From positions 1 to 33,669 of the forward strand of contig CAJUNI010000017.1 in the NCBI GenBank assembly GCA_910587945.1: a stretch of 33,669 nt of DNA. Reading direction: 5' to 3'. Below are positions 8,322 to 15,967 of the stretch, piece by piece; position 1 is the first letter of the stretch, and each line of letters begins with the position of its first letter. Source of the stretch: an uncultured Parvibacter sp. (lineage in GTDB: Bacteria; Actinomycetota; Coriobacteriia; Coriobacteriales; Eggerthellaceae). The notes beneath the pieces are model-generated. The model saw only the letters and a program-made list of their open reading frames with translations, searched no databases and was not told where the DNA came from. The position numbers and the translations under genes are program-made.

Positions 8322-9156
8322 GATGCGCTACCTTCGCATAGCTCTCGCCTTGGTAGTCTTGGCTCTGGCGTTTACGGCCGTGTTTTTCCACGGCGATGTG
8401 GGCACCCTTTGCTTGCTCTGTCCGGTAGGATTTGGCGAAGTTGCCCTGGCCAGCGGCTCGATTCCCTGGGCCCTTCTTCCCGGCGTGCTTATTGTGCTTG
8501 TCCTGATTGTGCTGCTGGGCCGCGTGTTTTGCTCCTGGGTATGCCCCACGTCGCTTTTGCGCAATATCTTTGGGGGTCATAAGCCCCGAGGCCTCACCGG
8601 GCGCGTGGGCGAAACCCCCGGTTGCAGCACCTGCGGCCGCCCTCACAATAACCTGGCTGCCCAAGCCGTAGTACTGGGAGTGCTACTTATCGTTTCATTT
8701 ATCGTGCATTTCCCCGTGTTTTGCCTCATCTGCCCCATCGGGCTCACCTTTGGTGCCCTCTTCGCACTGAGCCGCACGCTCATCACCTGGCAACCTGGCT
8801 GGGAGCTCATTGTATTTCCTGCCATGCTCATTCTTGAAGTACTGGTTTTGCGCCGTTGGTGTTCGGCCATCTGCCCCTTAGGCTTTTTCTTTGGCCTGAT
8901 GGCGAAGCTTCACGTTCGCCTTCCCGGCGCCCCGAAACCTCGGGTTCAAGAAAGCGCCTGTCGCTATGAGCAAGGCTGTCGCGTCTGCGAGCAAAGCTGC
9001 GCTGAAAACATTTGTGCGGCTTCTGCGACACCGGCGACGCTGGAAGACTGCACGGGATGTCTAGACTGCAAAGAACACTGCCCCACCCAAGCGATCCATT
9101 TCCTAGGCCGCCAGAGTGCTTCTAGCGAGGCGAAAGAACAGGAGCCGGAGCACTAG
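8314..9156 (+). CDS. NapH-like membrane iron-sulfur protein
   Basis: A 280-residue membrane protein with about four to five helices. Cysteine motifs lie at the membrane face (CLLCPVG, CSWVCP, CLICPIG, CSAICPLG) and two ferredoxin motifs near the C-terminus (CRVCEQSC and CTGCLDCKEHCP). This is the NapH/CcoG-like pattern. In nitrate reductase systems the protein oxidises quinol and feeds the NapG ferredoxin; a similar supply to the reductase here is inference. AAGGAG at 8301-8306 lies inside the upstream gene. The tail (SSEAKEQEPEH) is hydrophilic. A strong terminator follows, so it is the last gene of the unit. Confidence 0.85.
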   Translation: MNKMRYLRIALALVVLALAFTAVFFHGDVGTLCLLCPVGFGEVALASGSIPWALLPGVLIVLVLIVLLGRVFCSWVCPTSLLRNIFGGHKPRGLTGRVGETPGCSTCGRPHNNLAAQAVVLGVLLIVSFIVHFPVFCLICPIGLTFGALFALSRTLITWQPGWELIVFPAMLILEVLVLRRWCSAICPLGFFFGLMAKLHVRLPGAPKPRVQESACRYEQGCRVCEQSCAENICAASATPATLEDCTGCLDCKEHCPTQAIHFLGRQSASSEAKEQEPEH

Positions 9157-9212
9157 GCCTCCAGTGCAGGATCTGGGCGTGCAAGCCCTCATTTCCCCAA
9201 GCTACACTGCTA

Positions 9213-9243
9213 AGCCCCTTGCCTCGGCGAGGGGCTTTTTGTT
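9213..9243 (+). terminator. Factor-independent terminator of the molybdoenzyme operon
   Basis: AGCCCCTTGCC pairs with GGCGAGGGGCT (one T-G wobble) and is followed by TTTTTGTTT. It lies 57 bases after the NapH-like gene. Confidence 0.9.
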
Positions 9244-9327
9244 TGCGCGTACAAAGCCCGCACCCTGAAGTTTTTCCTCCTTAGCCAAGAGGGCACCTCA
9301 AAAGCTATGCGGGACGTAGGATTCTCC

Positions 9328-9385
9328 CCCTAAAGGTGAACGGGCGTTTCGAAAACTGACCTGACGCTCCACTTCCCCTTTAGGG
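9328..9385. repeat. Imperfect inverted repeat between two terminators
   Basis: The left arm at 9328-9347 begins CCCTAAAGG and the right arm at 9364-9385 ends CCTTTAGGG. The arms match over about 20 bases with a few mismatches and small gaps, around a 16-base centre. It lies between the terminators of two convergent units, in a stretch with no gene. It may be a remnant of a small mobile repeat or an RNA stem. Confidence 0.5.
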
Positions 9386-9441
9386 CGAAAGAACACCCAG
9401 AAACCCGTCGAGAAGCTCCAGTTCCGCCTCTCTACTGCATC

Positions 9442-9473
9442 AAAAAAAGCTCCCCACCGCGGTGGGGAGCTTT
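9442..9473 (-). terminator. Terminator of the amidinotransferase gene
   Basis: A perfectly palindromic stem, AGCTCCCCACCGCGGTGGGGAGCT. On the minus strand it is followed by a run of seven T. It lies 39 bases beyond the amidinotransferase stop. Confidence 0.9.
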
Positions 9474-9511
9474 GTACAGGTCGCAACGTTGCGTCAGTTG
9501 CAGGCGTGGAG

Positions 9512-10657
9512 TTAGTCCCACATCTCCGGACGCACCAAGGTGGGATCCTTGACGCGGTTCGGGAAGTAGTCCTTGCACTCACCTTCACGATAGACGTCAG
9601 CCGTGCAGCAGTGCAGGCCACCACCGAAGGGATAGGCGTCGCGCAGATCGCAGGGAATAACGTTCATGCCCAGCTTGTCCATCTGATCCATCTGATAGAC
9701 CTCAGAAGCCTCTACCACGACGGTCTTCGGATCAAGAACCAAGCAGTTCATGGACAGCCATACCGAGCTATAGCACAGGGCCGGCGGCTCGTCATGGGCA
9801 GGCTTTGCCGCGGGAACGATCTGCCAGTCGTTGGCCTCAAAGATAGCGCGCTGCTCTTCGGGCAACGGACGCACCGGGTTGTTGATGATCAGGCCTTCAC
9901 GGAGAGGCACGAAGGTAGCGTCAATGTGAATGGGATAGGGGTCGCCCGGGAAGTTCACCGCATGAATGCGCAGGTCGGGATGGTAGCGCTGCATCCAGTC
10001 CATGGCGGCACGGTTGGTGGTCAAGCCGTGCTGGACGAAGATGTCCTTGCCCATACGCATCCAGTCAGCCGCATCCCACATAGGCTCAACTTCAGTGGTG
10101 ACGAAGTCTTTGTTGGCCGTGCGCACCAGGCGCTCTTCCAAAGAGATGGACTCGTCATAGTAGTTGTGCTTGTAGGACTTATCCGTCAAACGCGGACGCG
10201 GTGCCTGGGTCCAGATGAACTCCGGATCCTCTTCGAAGTACTTCTCCATGAGCGGCCAGTAGGCCAAATACTCGAAGTAACGGCTGCGGAAAGACTGAGC
10301 AGCAGCCATGATTTCATTACCGATGGTGAGCAATACGTCACGAGGAGGCATGCAACCCATCATGGAGTCGTTGGTGAAGTCGGGCGTGCCGATCTTCTGG
10401 TTCCACTGCAACGGCGTGGGACGATCAACCTTGATACCGCGATCTTCCAGGATCTTTACCAAACGCTCGAGAGCAGCATTGCCCTTTTCGACGGACTCCA
10501 ACGGACGAAGTCCCCACATGCCGCGCATGTCAGAATCAATCGGCACCTTTTCCGAGGAAGCAGGCTCCTCCGGCGGAATCATTCCGTTGTCGCAGCGACC
10601 AACAATGACGTGCTTCAGCGGGTCCCAATCATTCCAAGAATTGACGATCTTCGGCAT
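9512..10657 (-). CDS. Amidinotransferase (glycine/inosamine amidinotransferase family)
   Basis: A 381-residue enzyme that would move an amidino group from arginine to an amine, releasing ornithine. Catalytic residues are visible in the family pattern: Asp195 in MWDAADWMRMGKDIF, His244 in HIDATF, and Cys350 in GGGLHCCTADV. Their spacing (49 and 106 residues) is nearly that of the human glycine enzyme (Asp254, His303, Cys407). The acceptor cannot be read from sequence: glycine, giving guanidinoacetate, is the simplest guess, but inosamine-phosphate or lysine are also used in the family. AAAGGAG precedes the ATG. It follows an amino acid importer on the same strand, suggesting imported arginine or acceptor, and has its own likely promoter. 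Confidence 0.9.
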   Translation of the reverse strand: MPKIVNSWNDWDPLKHVIVGRCDNGMIPPEEPASSEKVPIDSDMRGMWGLRPLESVEKGNAALERLVKILEDRGIKVDRPTPLQWNQKIGTPDFTNDSMMGCMPPRDVLLTIGNEIMAAAQSFRSRYFEYLAYWPLMEKYFEEDPEFIWTQAPRPRLTDKSYKHNYYDESISLEERLVRTANKDFVTTEVEPMWDAADWMRMGKDIFVQHGLTTNRAAMDWMQRYHPDLRIHAVNFPGDPYPIHIDATFVPLREGLIINNPVRPLPEEQRAIFEANDWQIVPAAKPAHDEPPALCYSSVWLSMNCLVLDPKTVVVEASEVYQMDQMDKLGMNVIPCDLRDAYPFGGGLHCCTADVYREGECKDYFPNRVKDPTLVRPEMWD

Positions 10658-10689
10658 GAAAATCTCCTTTCGATTTGCCTAGCAGTGAC

Positions 10690-10698
10690 GTTATACCA
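10690..10698 (-). promoter_or_regulatory. Extended -10 promoter of the amidinotransferase gene
   Basis: On the minus strand the sequence reads TGGTATAAC, an extended -10 element (TGN plus TATAAC), 32 bases from the start codon. No good -35 box is visible, as is common for extended -10 promoters. Confidence 0.5.
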
Positions 10699-10779
10699 TC
10701 AATTCGGCATCAATACAGTACCGCATTCCCTACTGGGGGAAGAAATTTTTTCATAGCCTTGTAACAGAGACTGACTGGA

Positions 10780-11568
10780 CTAGCTAATGTGACCCAGGAA
10801 GTCTTTAGTACGATCTGATTGCGGATGGTCAAACACCTGCTCAGGGGTGCCTTCTTCCACAATCAAACCGCCATCCATAAAGATCACGCGATCGGCCACA
10901 TCCCGAGCAAAGCCCATCTCGTGGGTAACCACAATCATGGTCATGCCTTCGCGGGCTAAGTCTTTCATAACGCCCAGAACATCACGGACCAGTTCGGGGT
11001 CCAAAGCTGACGTAGCTTCGTCGAAAAGCATGACGTGGGGATTCATGGCCAAGGCACGGGCAATGGCTACGCGCTGTTGCTGGCCACCCGAGAGCTCTGA
11101 GGGCATATAATCCACGCGCTCAGCTAAGCCCACCTTCGCCAGTTCCTCCACCGCAATGCGCTCGGCCTCCTCTTTGGAGCGCTTCAACACTTTGCGCTGA
11201 GCCAAGGCCACATTGCCCTTAGCGGAAAGATGGGGAAAGAGGTTAAAGCTCTGGAATACCATGCCAAGGGACGCCCGCACTTTATTAAGGTCAACCTTCG
11301 GATCCGTAAGCTCGGTATCCTCAAAGAAGATCTGACCGCCCGTGGGCTCCTCCAGGCGATTGATGCAACGAAGCATCGTAGACTTGCCGGAACCCGAAGG
11401 CCCCAACACCACCACTACTTCGCCTTTATAGACTTCCAGGTTCACGTCGCGCAGCACCACGTTATCGCCAAAGGCTTTCTGCAAATTCTTAATGCGCACG
11501 ACCGGTTCGTCATACTTGACGTGAGAGGCCGTTGCAGGCGCGGGAGTTTGCTGATTGAGTTCACTCAT
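10780..11568 (-). CDS. Polar amino acid ABC transporter ATPase
   Basis: A 262-residue ATPase of the HisP/GlnQ/ArtP type. The motifs are complete: Walker A GPSGSGKS, Q-loop in GMVFQSFNLFPHL, signature LSGGQQQR, Walker B VMLFDEATSALDPE, and the switch histidine in VVTHEMGF. An extra N-terminal stretch of about 20 polar residues precedes the domain. It starts 20 bases after the permease stop, in the order lipoprotein, permease, ATPase, and would energise uptake by that importer. The specific amino acid cannot be told from the ATPase. Confidence 0.93.
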   Translation of the reverse strand: MSELNQQTPAPATASHVKYDEPVVRIKNLQKAFGDNVVLRDVNLEVYKGEVVVVLGPSGSGKSTMLRCINRLEEPTGGQIFFEDTELTDPKVDLNKVRASLGMVFQSFNLFPHLSAKGNVALAQRKVLKRSKEEAERIAVEELAKVGLAERVDYMPSELSGGQQQRVAIARALAMNPHVMLFDEATSALDPELVRDVLGVMKDLAREGMTMIVVTHEMGFARDVADRVIFMDGGLIVEEGTPEQVFDHPQSDRTKDFLGHIS

Positions 11569-11588
11569 GGGTCAATCCTTCCTCTGCC

Positions 11589-13013
11589 TTAGCGAGCCAC
11601 AACAGGGTCGTCATCGATGGTGTTCTTAATAACCGGCTGAGAGGTTAGTGCGTCGGTTACAAACGCCGTCACGCCCGCTGAGTCGGTGCCTTGCACACCC
11701 TTGCCACCCGAGGCTGGCGGATGCTTGCGACGACGTCCCTCGCCTGCCAGGCGGGTTTCCAGACGTCCCACAATCTTTGCCAGGGGGATCGTAATAACCA
11801 GATAGAAGCAAGCCGCCACAATGTAGGGGGTAATGGAGCCCGTAGAAGCCACGATGGTTTTCGCGTACATAACCACTTCCATGACACCTACCGCAGCAAG
11901 CATGGAGGTGTCTTTGTAGAGCAGGATGAATTCGCTGGTCATCGTAGGAATTACGCGACGAATGGTTTGAGGAATGATGACGAAGATCATGGTTTGGGCG
12001 CTATTCATACCCAGCGAACGGGCCGCTTCATTTTGACCCTTTGGAATGGACTGGATGCCCGCTCGGAAAATCTCGCACAAATAGGCAGCGGAGTTCATAG
12101 ACAGCACAATGACGCCTAAGGGGAACTTATCGATATCAAGACCGGCTAAGGGCAATCCGAAGAAGGCAATGTAGATTTGCAAGAACAGCGGCGTTCCGCG
12201 GACCACATTGACATAGAGCGAAGCAATGCCCCGGAGAATGCGCAGCTTCGCCATACGCATAAGCGACAGACACAGGCCAATGGGAATAGCCACCGGGAAG
12301 GCAATGGCCACAATTGCCACAGCCATCAAGAAGCCTTGGAATACAACCGGGAAGCTATCCACAATGATGATGGGATTGAAGAACATGCGCAAAAAGCGGT
12401 TGGAGTTCCAGGCCTGAACCCACTCTTGGTCGGCTAAGAAGCTGGTGATTTGGCCCACCAGCGACACACCGGTAACCGTAATCGGGGTAATGTCCTCAAC
12501 GGCCACCGTACTCCCATCGGCCAGGGTGTAGGAGCCATTGATGGCCATCTCGCCACCTCCGATTGGGAAATAAACGCCATAGATTTCCACGCGGAAATAG
12601 CCACCGGGTTCAGCCGCTTCATCAAAGGTCGCAATGAAGGTTTCGCCATCTTCGGTGTAATCCGCATCAATAAACCCAAGGCGCTGGGACTGGTCGGGAG
12701 TAAGAAGGGTAATGCGCGCATCATCCAAGCTGAAAGTGGTTCCTTCGGGGAAGGTGAGCGCAAGACCCGTGATGGCCTCATCGGCACCGGCAAGGCCTTC
12801 CCAGGTAACGCGGGTTTCGCTACCGCCATAGACTTCCGATCCGGTGGATCCGTTGGGGCGCGCGGTGCACTTCGCTGTGTCCAAGGCCCAGGCAGGGGCG
12901 GGAATGAGCGATAGAAGCAAAAGGATACCTAATAAAAACGCTCCAAAACGGGCCAACCAGGCACCCTTGGAGCGAAAACGGGAGGTTTCATTAGGAGTAG
13001 CTGTGGTGTTCAT
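11589..13013 (-). CDS. Amino acid ABC permease with an exported N-terminal domain
   Basis: A 474-residue protein, about twice the usual length of a HisM/GlnP-type permease. Residues 1-44 look like a signal sequence ending APAWA. Residues 45-185 are polar and beta-rich, with acidic and glycine residues, and match no domain I recognise. From about residue 205 a normal permease follows, with about five helices and the cytoplasmic EAA loop (NEAARSLGMNSAQ) that contacts the ATPase. A basic tail of about 50 residues ends the protein. Some Gram-positives fuse a substrate-binding domain to the permease, but this segment is too short for that, and a separate binding lipoprotein is encoded upstream. 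The role of the extra domain is unknown. Confidence 0.88.
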   Translation of the reverse strand: MNTTATPNETSRFRSKGAWLARFGAFLLGILLLLSLIPAPAWALDTAKCTARPNGSTGSEVYGGSETRVTWEGLAGADEAITGLALTFPEGTTFSLDDARITLLTPDQSQRLGFIDADYTEDGETFIATFDEAAEPGGYFRVEIYGVYFPIGGGEMAINGSYTLADGSTVAVEDITPITVTGVSLVGQITSFLADQEWVQAWNSNRFLRMFFNPIIIVDSFPVVFQGFLMAVAIVAIAFPVAIPIGLCLSLMRMAKLRILRGIASLYVNVVRGTPLFLQIYIAFFGLPLAGLDIDKFPLGVIVLSMNSAAYLCEIFRAGIQSIPKGQNEAARSLGMNSAQTMIFVIIPQTIRRVIPTMTSEFILLYKDTSMLAAVGVMEVVMYAKTIVASTGSITPYIVAACFYLVITIPLAKIVGRLETRLAGEGRRRKHPPASGGKGVQGTDSAGVTAFVTDALTSQPVIKNTIDDDPVVAR

Positions 13014-13043
13014 AGCATTACCTCATCGGAAGTCTTCTACGGG

Positions 13044-13082
13044 CAAGACCCTCCCACAGCCAAACGCTACGGGAGGGTCTTG
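13044..13082 (-). promoter_or_regulatory. Intercistronic hairpin between binding protein and permease
   Basis: A perfect 12-bp stem: CAAGACCCTCCC (13044-13055) with GGGAGGGTCTTG (13071-13082), 15-base loop. No T-run follows on the minus strand, so it is probably an RNA 3'-end stabiliser or partial block. That would fit the usual need for more binding protein than permease. Confidence 0.6.
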
Positions 13083-13109
13083 ACGCTTAACGGTATGAGT
13101 AGAACCGAA

Positions 13110-13937
13110 TTAGAACCACTTATCCTGCAACTGAGCGATGGTGCCATCTTCATCGAGCTTCTTGATGGCGGCGTCCAGCTGCTCTTTCAGCGCCGGATTA
13201 TCCTTGGACACTACAGCAGCATACTCTTCGCCGGTAGCAATTTGGAGCACCATGTGAGCATCCGGATAGGCGTCAGCCAGCATGCGCTTCACCACTGCCA
13301 GGTTGGTGCATACAGCGTTGGCCTGGCCTGATTGCATGGCAGCAAAGCAGTCCGTGCCGTTGCCATAGGGCTGCACCGTGGCATTGGGGAAGTTCTCCTG
13401 CACATAGGCCTCACCAGTGGTGCCGGATTGTACGGCGATGATCACGCCGGCCTGGTTCAGCTCCTCAGCAGCATTTTCTTCCGTAATCGGAGAATCGTTC
13501 ATAACGGCCACAGCCTGGTCGTCAATGTAGAACGACTCGGTGAAGTCAATTTGCTGAGCGCGTTCGGGATCTACCGAGAAACCAGAAACGCCAACATCAC
13601 CTTGGCCGCCAGCCTGAATTGCCGGGATAATGCCGTCAAACTGCAGCGGCACGATTTCCAGGTTCAGGCCCATCTCGTTGGCAATAGCCTGGAACAGGTC
13701 TACCTCATAGCCTACGATCTCGCCATTCTCCAAGTTCTCAAACGGCGGGTAGTCCGGCGAGCTTAACACCGTAAGGGTGCCTTCCTTAATATAGGTAGGC
13801 TCCGTAGCCTCGGGCTGAGCAGCATCGGTTTTGCCGCTGTCGGACTTAGCGTCGTTGCCGCCACCGCAGCCAAACAATCCGAGGGTAGCCACCATGGCAA
13901 CGGCCACAGCTACAACCCCCCACTTCTTCATTTTCAT
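13110..13937 (-). CDS. Amino acid-binding lipoprotein (solute-binding protein family 3)
   Basis: A 275-residue binding protein. The signal peptide ends in a lipobox (LGLFGC, Cys24), so the mature protein is a lipid-anchored receptor on the outer face of the membrane. The body shows family 3 features: LTVLSSPDYPPFE near the start and GFSVDPERAQQIDFTESFY in the middle. The ligand is a polar amino acid; arginine would suit the amidinotransferase at the end of the cluster, but this is inference. It is the first gene of the transporter unit and starts 239 bases beyond the mazG stop. Confidence 0.92.
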   Translation of the reverse strand: MKMKKWGVVAVAVAMVATLGLFGCGGGNDAKSDSGKTDAAQPEATEPTYIKEGTLTVLSSPDYPPFENLENGEIVGYEVDLFQAIANEMGLNLEIVPLQFDGIIPAIQAGGQGDVGVSGFSVDPERAQQIDFTESFYIDDQAVAVMNDSPITEENAAEELNQAGVIIAVQSGTTGEAYVQENFPNATVQPYGNGTDCFAAMQSGQANAVCTNLAVVKRMLADAYPDAHMVLQIATGEEYAAVVSKDNPALKEQLDAAIKKLDEDGTIAQLQDKWF

Positions 13938-14087
13938 TCTTCTTCCTCCCTTTTTCCTTCGCGCTCCATCGCGCTAAAGCAAAATATCTGCTCATTATGG
14001 AACTTTGGGAGCGTTCGGGCTTGTTCATGATTATTTTCGGCCGCGATAGTAGATAAACGGACTTTAAAGCCATCCAAAGCGCCGAGG

Positions 14088-14137
14088 TTTCGGCACCGCG
14101 TACCAAAGTGGAGGATTCTGGCACGCTCGGTACCAAA
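14088..14137 (-). promoter_or_regulatory. Two tandem operator-like dyads upstream of the importer
   Basis: Two related sites lie 28-30 bases apart. Read on the minus strand, TTTGGTAC-N5-GTGCCAGAA occupies 14116-14137 and TTTGGTAC-N3-GTGCCGAAA occupies 14088-14107. Both have a TTTGGTAC left half and a GTGCC right half. Their place between mazG and the binding-protein gene fits a transcription factor site for the importer. The factor is unknown. Confidence 0.45.
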
Positions 14138-14175
14138 CGACGAAATTACGTGCTGTGAGACCCGAACGGGCCACG

Positions 14176-15132
14176 TTACTCCAGGGCTTTAGCTTGGGTC
14201 CATAAGGCTTCGAGCTCTTGGATATCCATGGACTCCAAGGTGCGCCCTTGACCCCAAGCAGCGCCCTCCATAAAGGCCCAGCGCTGACGAAACTTTCCGC
14301 ACACAGCGCGCAGCGCATTTTCAGCGTCAACGCCCATACGACGGGCCACGTTTACCAGTGTAAACAGTACATCGCCCAGCTCTAAGTCCACCGCCTGGGC
14401 AGCCTGGAGCGCTTCCGGGGTATCTCGTTGGACCTTCCCGTTAGCCGACTTCGGAGCCGCCGCGTAGGCTTCCTTCAGCTCCGCCATCTCTTCGGCCACT
14501 TTTTCCCACACATCCCCAAGCTCATCCCACTCAAAACCACTGGCTGCCGCTTTCCGGGAGATTTTTTGCGCCTGCAACAACGCAGGGAAACTACGCGGGA
14601 CGCCGTCCAACAGGCCCTGGGGCTCGGCCTCTTGCTCGTCTTCGCCCTGGGCTTGCTGACGCTCGGCCATTTTTACCGAATCCCACAAATCTAGGACTTC
14701 GTTAGCATCCCCAGTTTGCACATCGCCAAACACATGGGGATGGCGGCGCACAATTTTGGCATCCACGTCAGCACAGATATCATCGATGGTAAATTCCCCA
14801 GCATCCGCAGCAATTTGGCTCTGGAGCACCACCTGAAGCAGCACATCCCCCAACTCTTCGCGAAGATGAGCAATGTCTTCGGCCTCAATGGCATCTACCG
14901 CCTCATAGGCCTCTTCAATCATATTGCCCGCAATGGATTGATGGGTTTGCTCGCGATCCCAGGGGCAACCATCGGGGGCACGCAAGGCCGCAATGGTGGC
15001 CACAAACTCAGAGAAGGCGGGGTGATCAACGGGAGCAGCTTTCCGCGCTAGGGCTTCAGAGCGTGACGCTTCCGGTTGGACAGCCTGGTTCTCTTGGGAC
15101 TGAGATTCGGTGGCCGTGGAGTCCTGAGTCAT
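14176..15132 (-). CDS. mazG: Nucleoside triphosphate pyrophosphohydrolase MazG
   Basis: A 318-residue enzyme that hydrolyses NTPs and dNTPs to monophosphates, a house-cleaning role. It has two MazG domains. The first shows CPWDREQTHQSI, EEAYEAVDAIE and LREELGDVLLQV, with the metal-binding Glu/Asp residues and the typical RRHPHVFGDV. The second shows EEMAELKEAY and LELGDVLFTLVNVARR. The N-terminal 35 residues are a polar Ser/Gln/Glu-rich extension, and a low-complexity acidic linker joins the domains. The ATG at 15132 follows GGAAAGGATCGTT. A small GC-rich hairpin (15160-15178) lies in its leader. Confidence 0.93.
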   Translation of the reverse strand: MTQDSTATESQSQENQAVQPEASRSEALARKAAPVDHPAFSEFVATIAALRAPDGCPWDREQTHQSIAGNMIEEAYEAVDAIEAEDIAHLREELGDVLLQVVLQSQIAADAGEFTIDDICADVDAKIVRRHPHVFGDVQTGDANEVLDLWDSVKMAERQQAQGEDEQEAEPQGLLDGVPRSFPALLQAQKISRKAAASGFEWDELGDVWEKVAEEMAELKEAYAAAPKSANGKVQRDTPEALQAAQAVDLELGDVLFTLVNVARRMGVDAENALRAVCGKFRQRWAFMEGAAWGQGRTLESMDIQELEALWTQAKALE

Positions 15133-15542
15133 AACGATCCTTTCCCTGATTCTGATAAAGGCTGCAGTCCGTGCAGCCCTGAAGTATTGCTCTCAGCATA
15201 GTCAATCCCAGGACGCTCAACCAGCGACAGCTCCGAAAGTTCCCGATATTTTGCGGTCCGATCACCCGCCAGAGGTCGAGTGTTTTGCCGCTGTTTCGTT
15301 GAAATCGAAGAGGTTCCCGCCATCAAAGCCCGGCACCCTCACCCCAAGCTCTCAGCCGCCAAAGGTCCCTTTGATATGGGCGTACGGCAGTTTTTCACGG
15401 ATAAATAGGTTACTTTGCAACTATTCCGATAATTTTTCGTGCATTCGAGGCCAATGTCATTTAGGATTTTCCCTACCTAGTCGGAGTTGAGGCACGTCAA
15501 CGCAGAATAGACGTCGCCTCCTGAAGAGAATGAGAGAATTTA
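15133..15542. promoter_or_regulatory. Divergent intergenic region between mazG and mihF
   Basis: A 410-base gap between two divergent genes. GGCTGCA (15160-15166) pairs with TGCAGCC (15172-15178) in the mazG leader. GATAAT at 15428-15433 is a fair -10 candidate for mihF in an AT-rich stretch, but no matching -35 box is clear. I see no further gene. Confidence 0.35.
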
Positions 15543-15854
15543 ATGGCTGCACCTACCATGACTCCCGAGCAGCGCGCCGCTGCCCTCGAGAAGGCTCGCG
15601 AAGTCCGAGCTGCCCGCTCTGAGCTCACCAAGAAGCTCGGCATGGGCATGATCTCCCCTGCTGATTTCCTGGCCCAAAGTGGTGATCCTGTCGTCGGCAA
15701 GATGAAGGTTCGCGCTTTCATCGGTGCTTTGCCTGGCTACGGCAAAGTGAAGACGGAAAAGCTCATGGAGGAGCTGGGCATTCAGCCCGAGCGTCGCATC
15801 CAAGGCCTTGGCTCCAAGCAGAAGGAAGCTTTGCTGGCTGCCCTGGAGAAGTAA
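15543..15854 (+). CDS. mihF: Actinobacterial integration host factor
   Basis: A 103-residue basic nucleoid protein. The sequence closely matches the actinobacterial IHF type (mIHF), unrelated to the proteobacterial IHF/HU fold. An N-terminal helix (PEQRAAALEKAREVRAARSEL) leads into KKLGMGMISPADFL and then a helix-two-turn-helix-like DNA-binding part (VRAFIGALPGYGKVKTEKLMEELGI) with the GxGKxKAxK-like signature. It bends and compacts DNA and is essential in mycobacteria. The gene is monocistronic with its own terminator. Codon use is strongly biased (CTC, CGC, AAG), fitting high expression. A purine-rich GAGAGA precedes the ATG. Confidence 0.93.
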   Translation: MAAPTMTPEQRAAALEKAREVRAARSELTKKLGMGMISPADFLAQSGDPVVGKMKVRAFIGALPGYGKVKTEKLMEELGIQPERRIQGLGSKQKEALLAALEK

Positions 15855-15871
15855 CTCTTCTCTCTACACTC

Positions 15872-15916
15872 AAAAAGACCCCGGCTGAACTAAACTTCAA
15901 TCGGGGTCTTTTTCTT
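15872..15916 (+). terminator. Terminator of mihF
   Basis: AAAAAGACCCCG (15872-15883) pairs with CGGGGTCTTTTT (15902-15913), followed by CTTTT. The flanking A- and T-runs would also let it work on the minus strand. Confidence 0.9.
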
Positions 15917-15967
15917 TTGCAAGAACCACCCCCAATCACTCCAGCCGAGCCCCAGGAAAGGACCGAC

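Noticed and set aside
9506..10756. 416-codon frame antisense to the amidinotransferase
   Set aside because: The minus-strand gene has a full catalytic triad and its own signals; the plus-strand translation resembles no protein.
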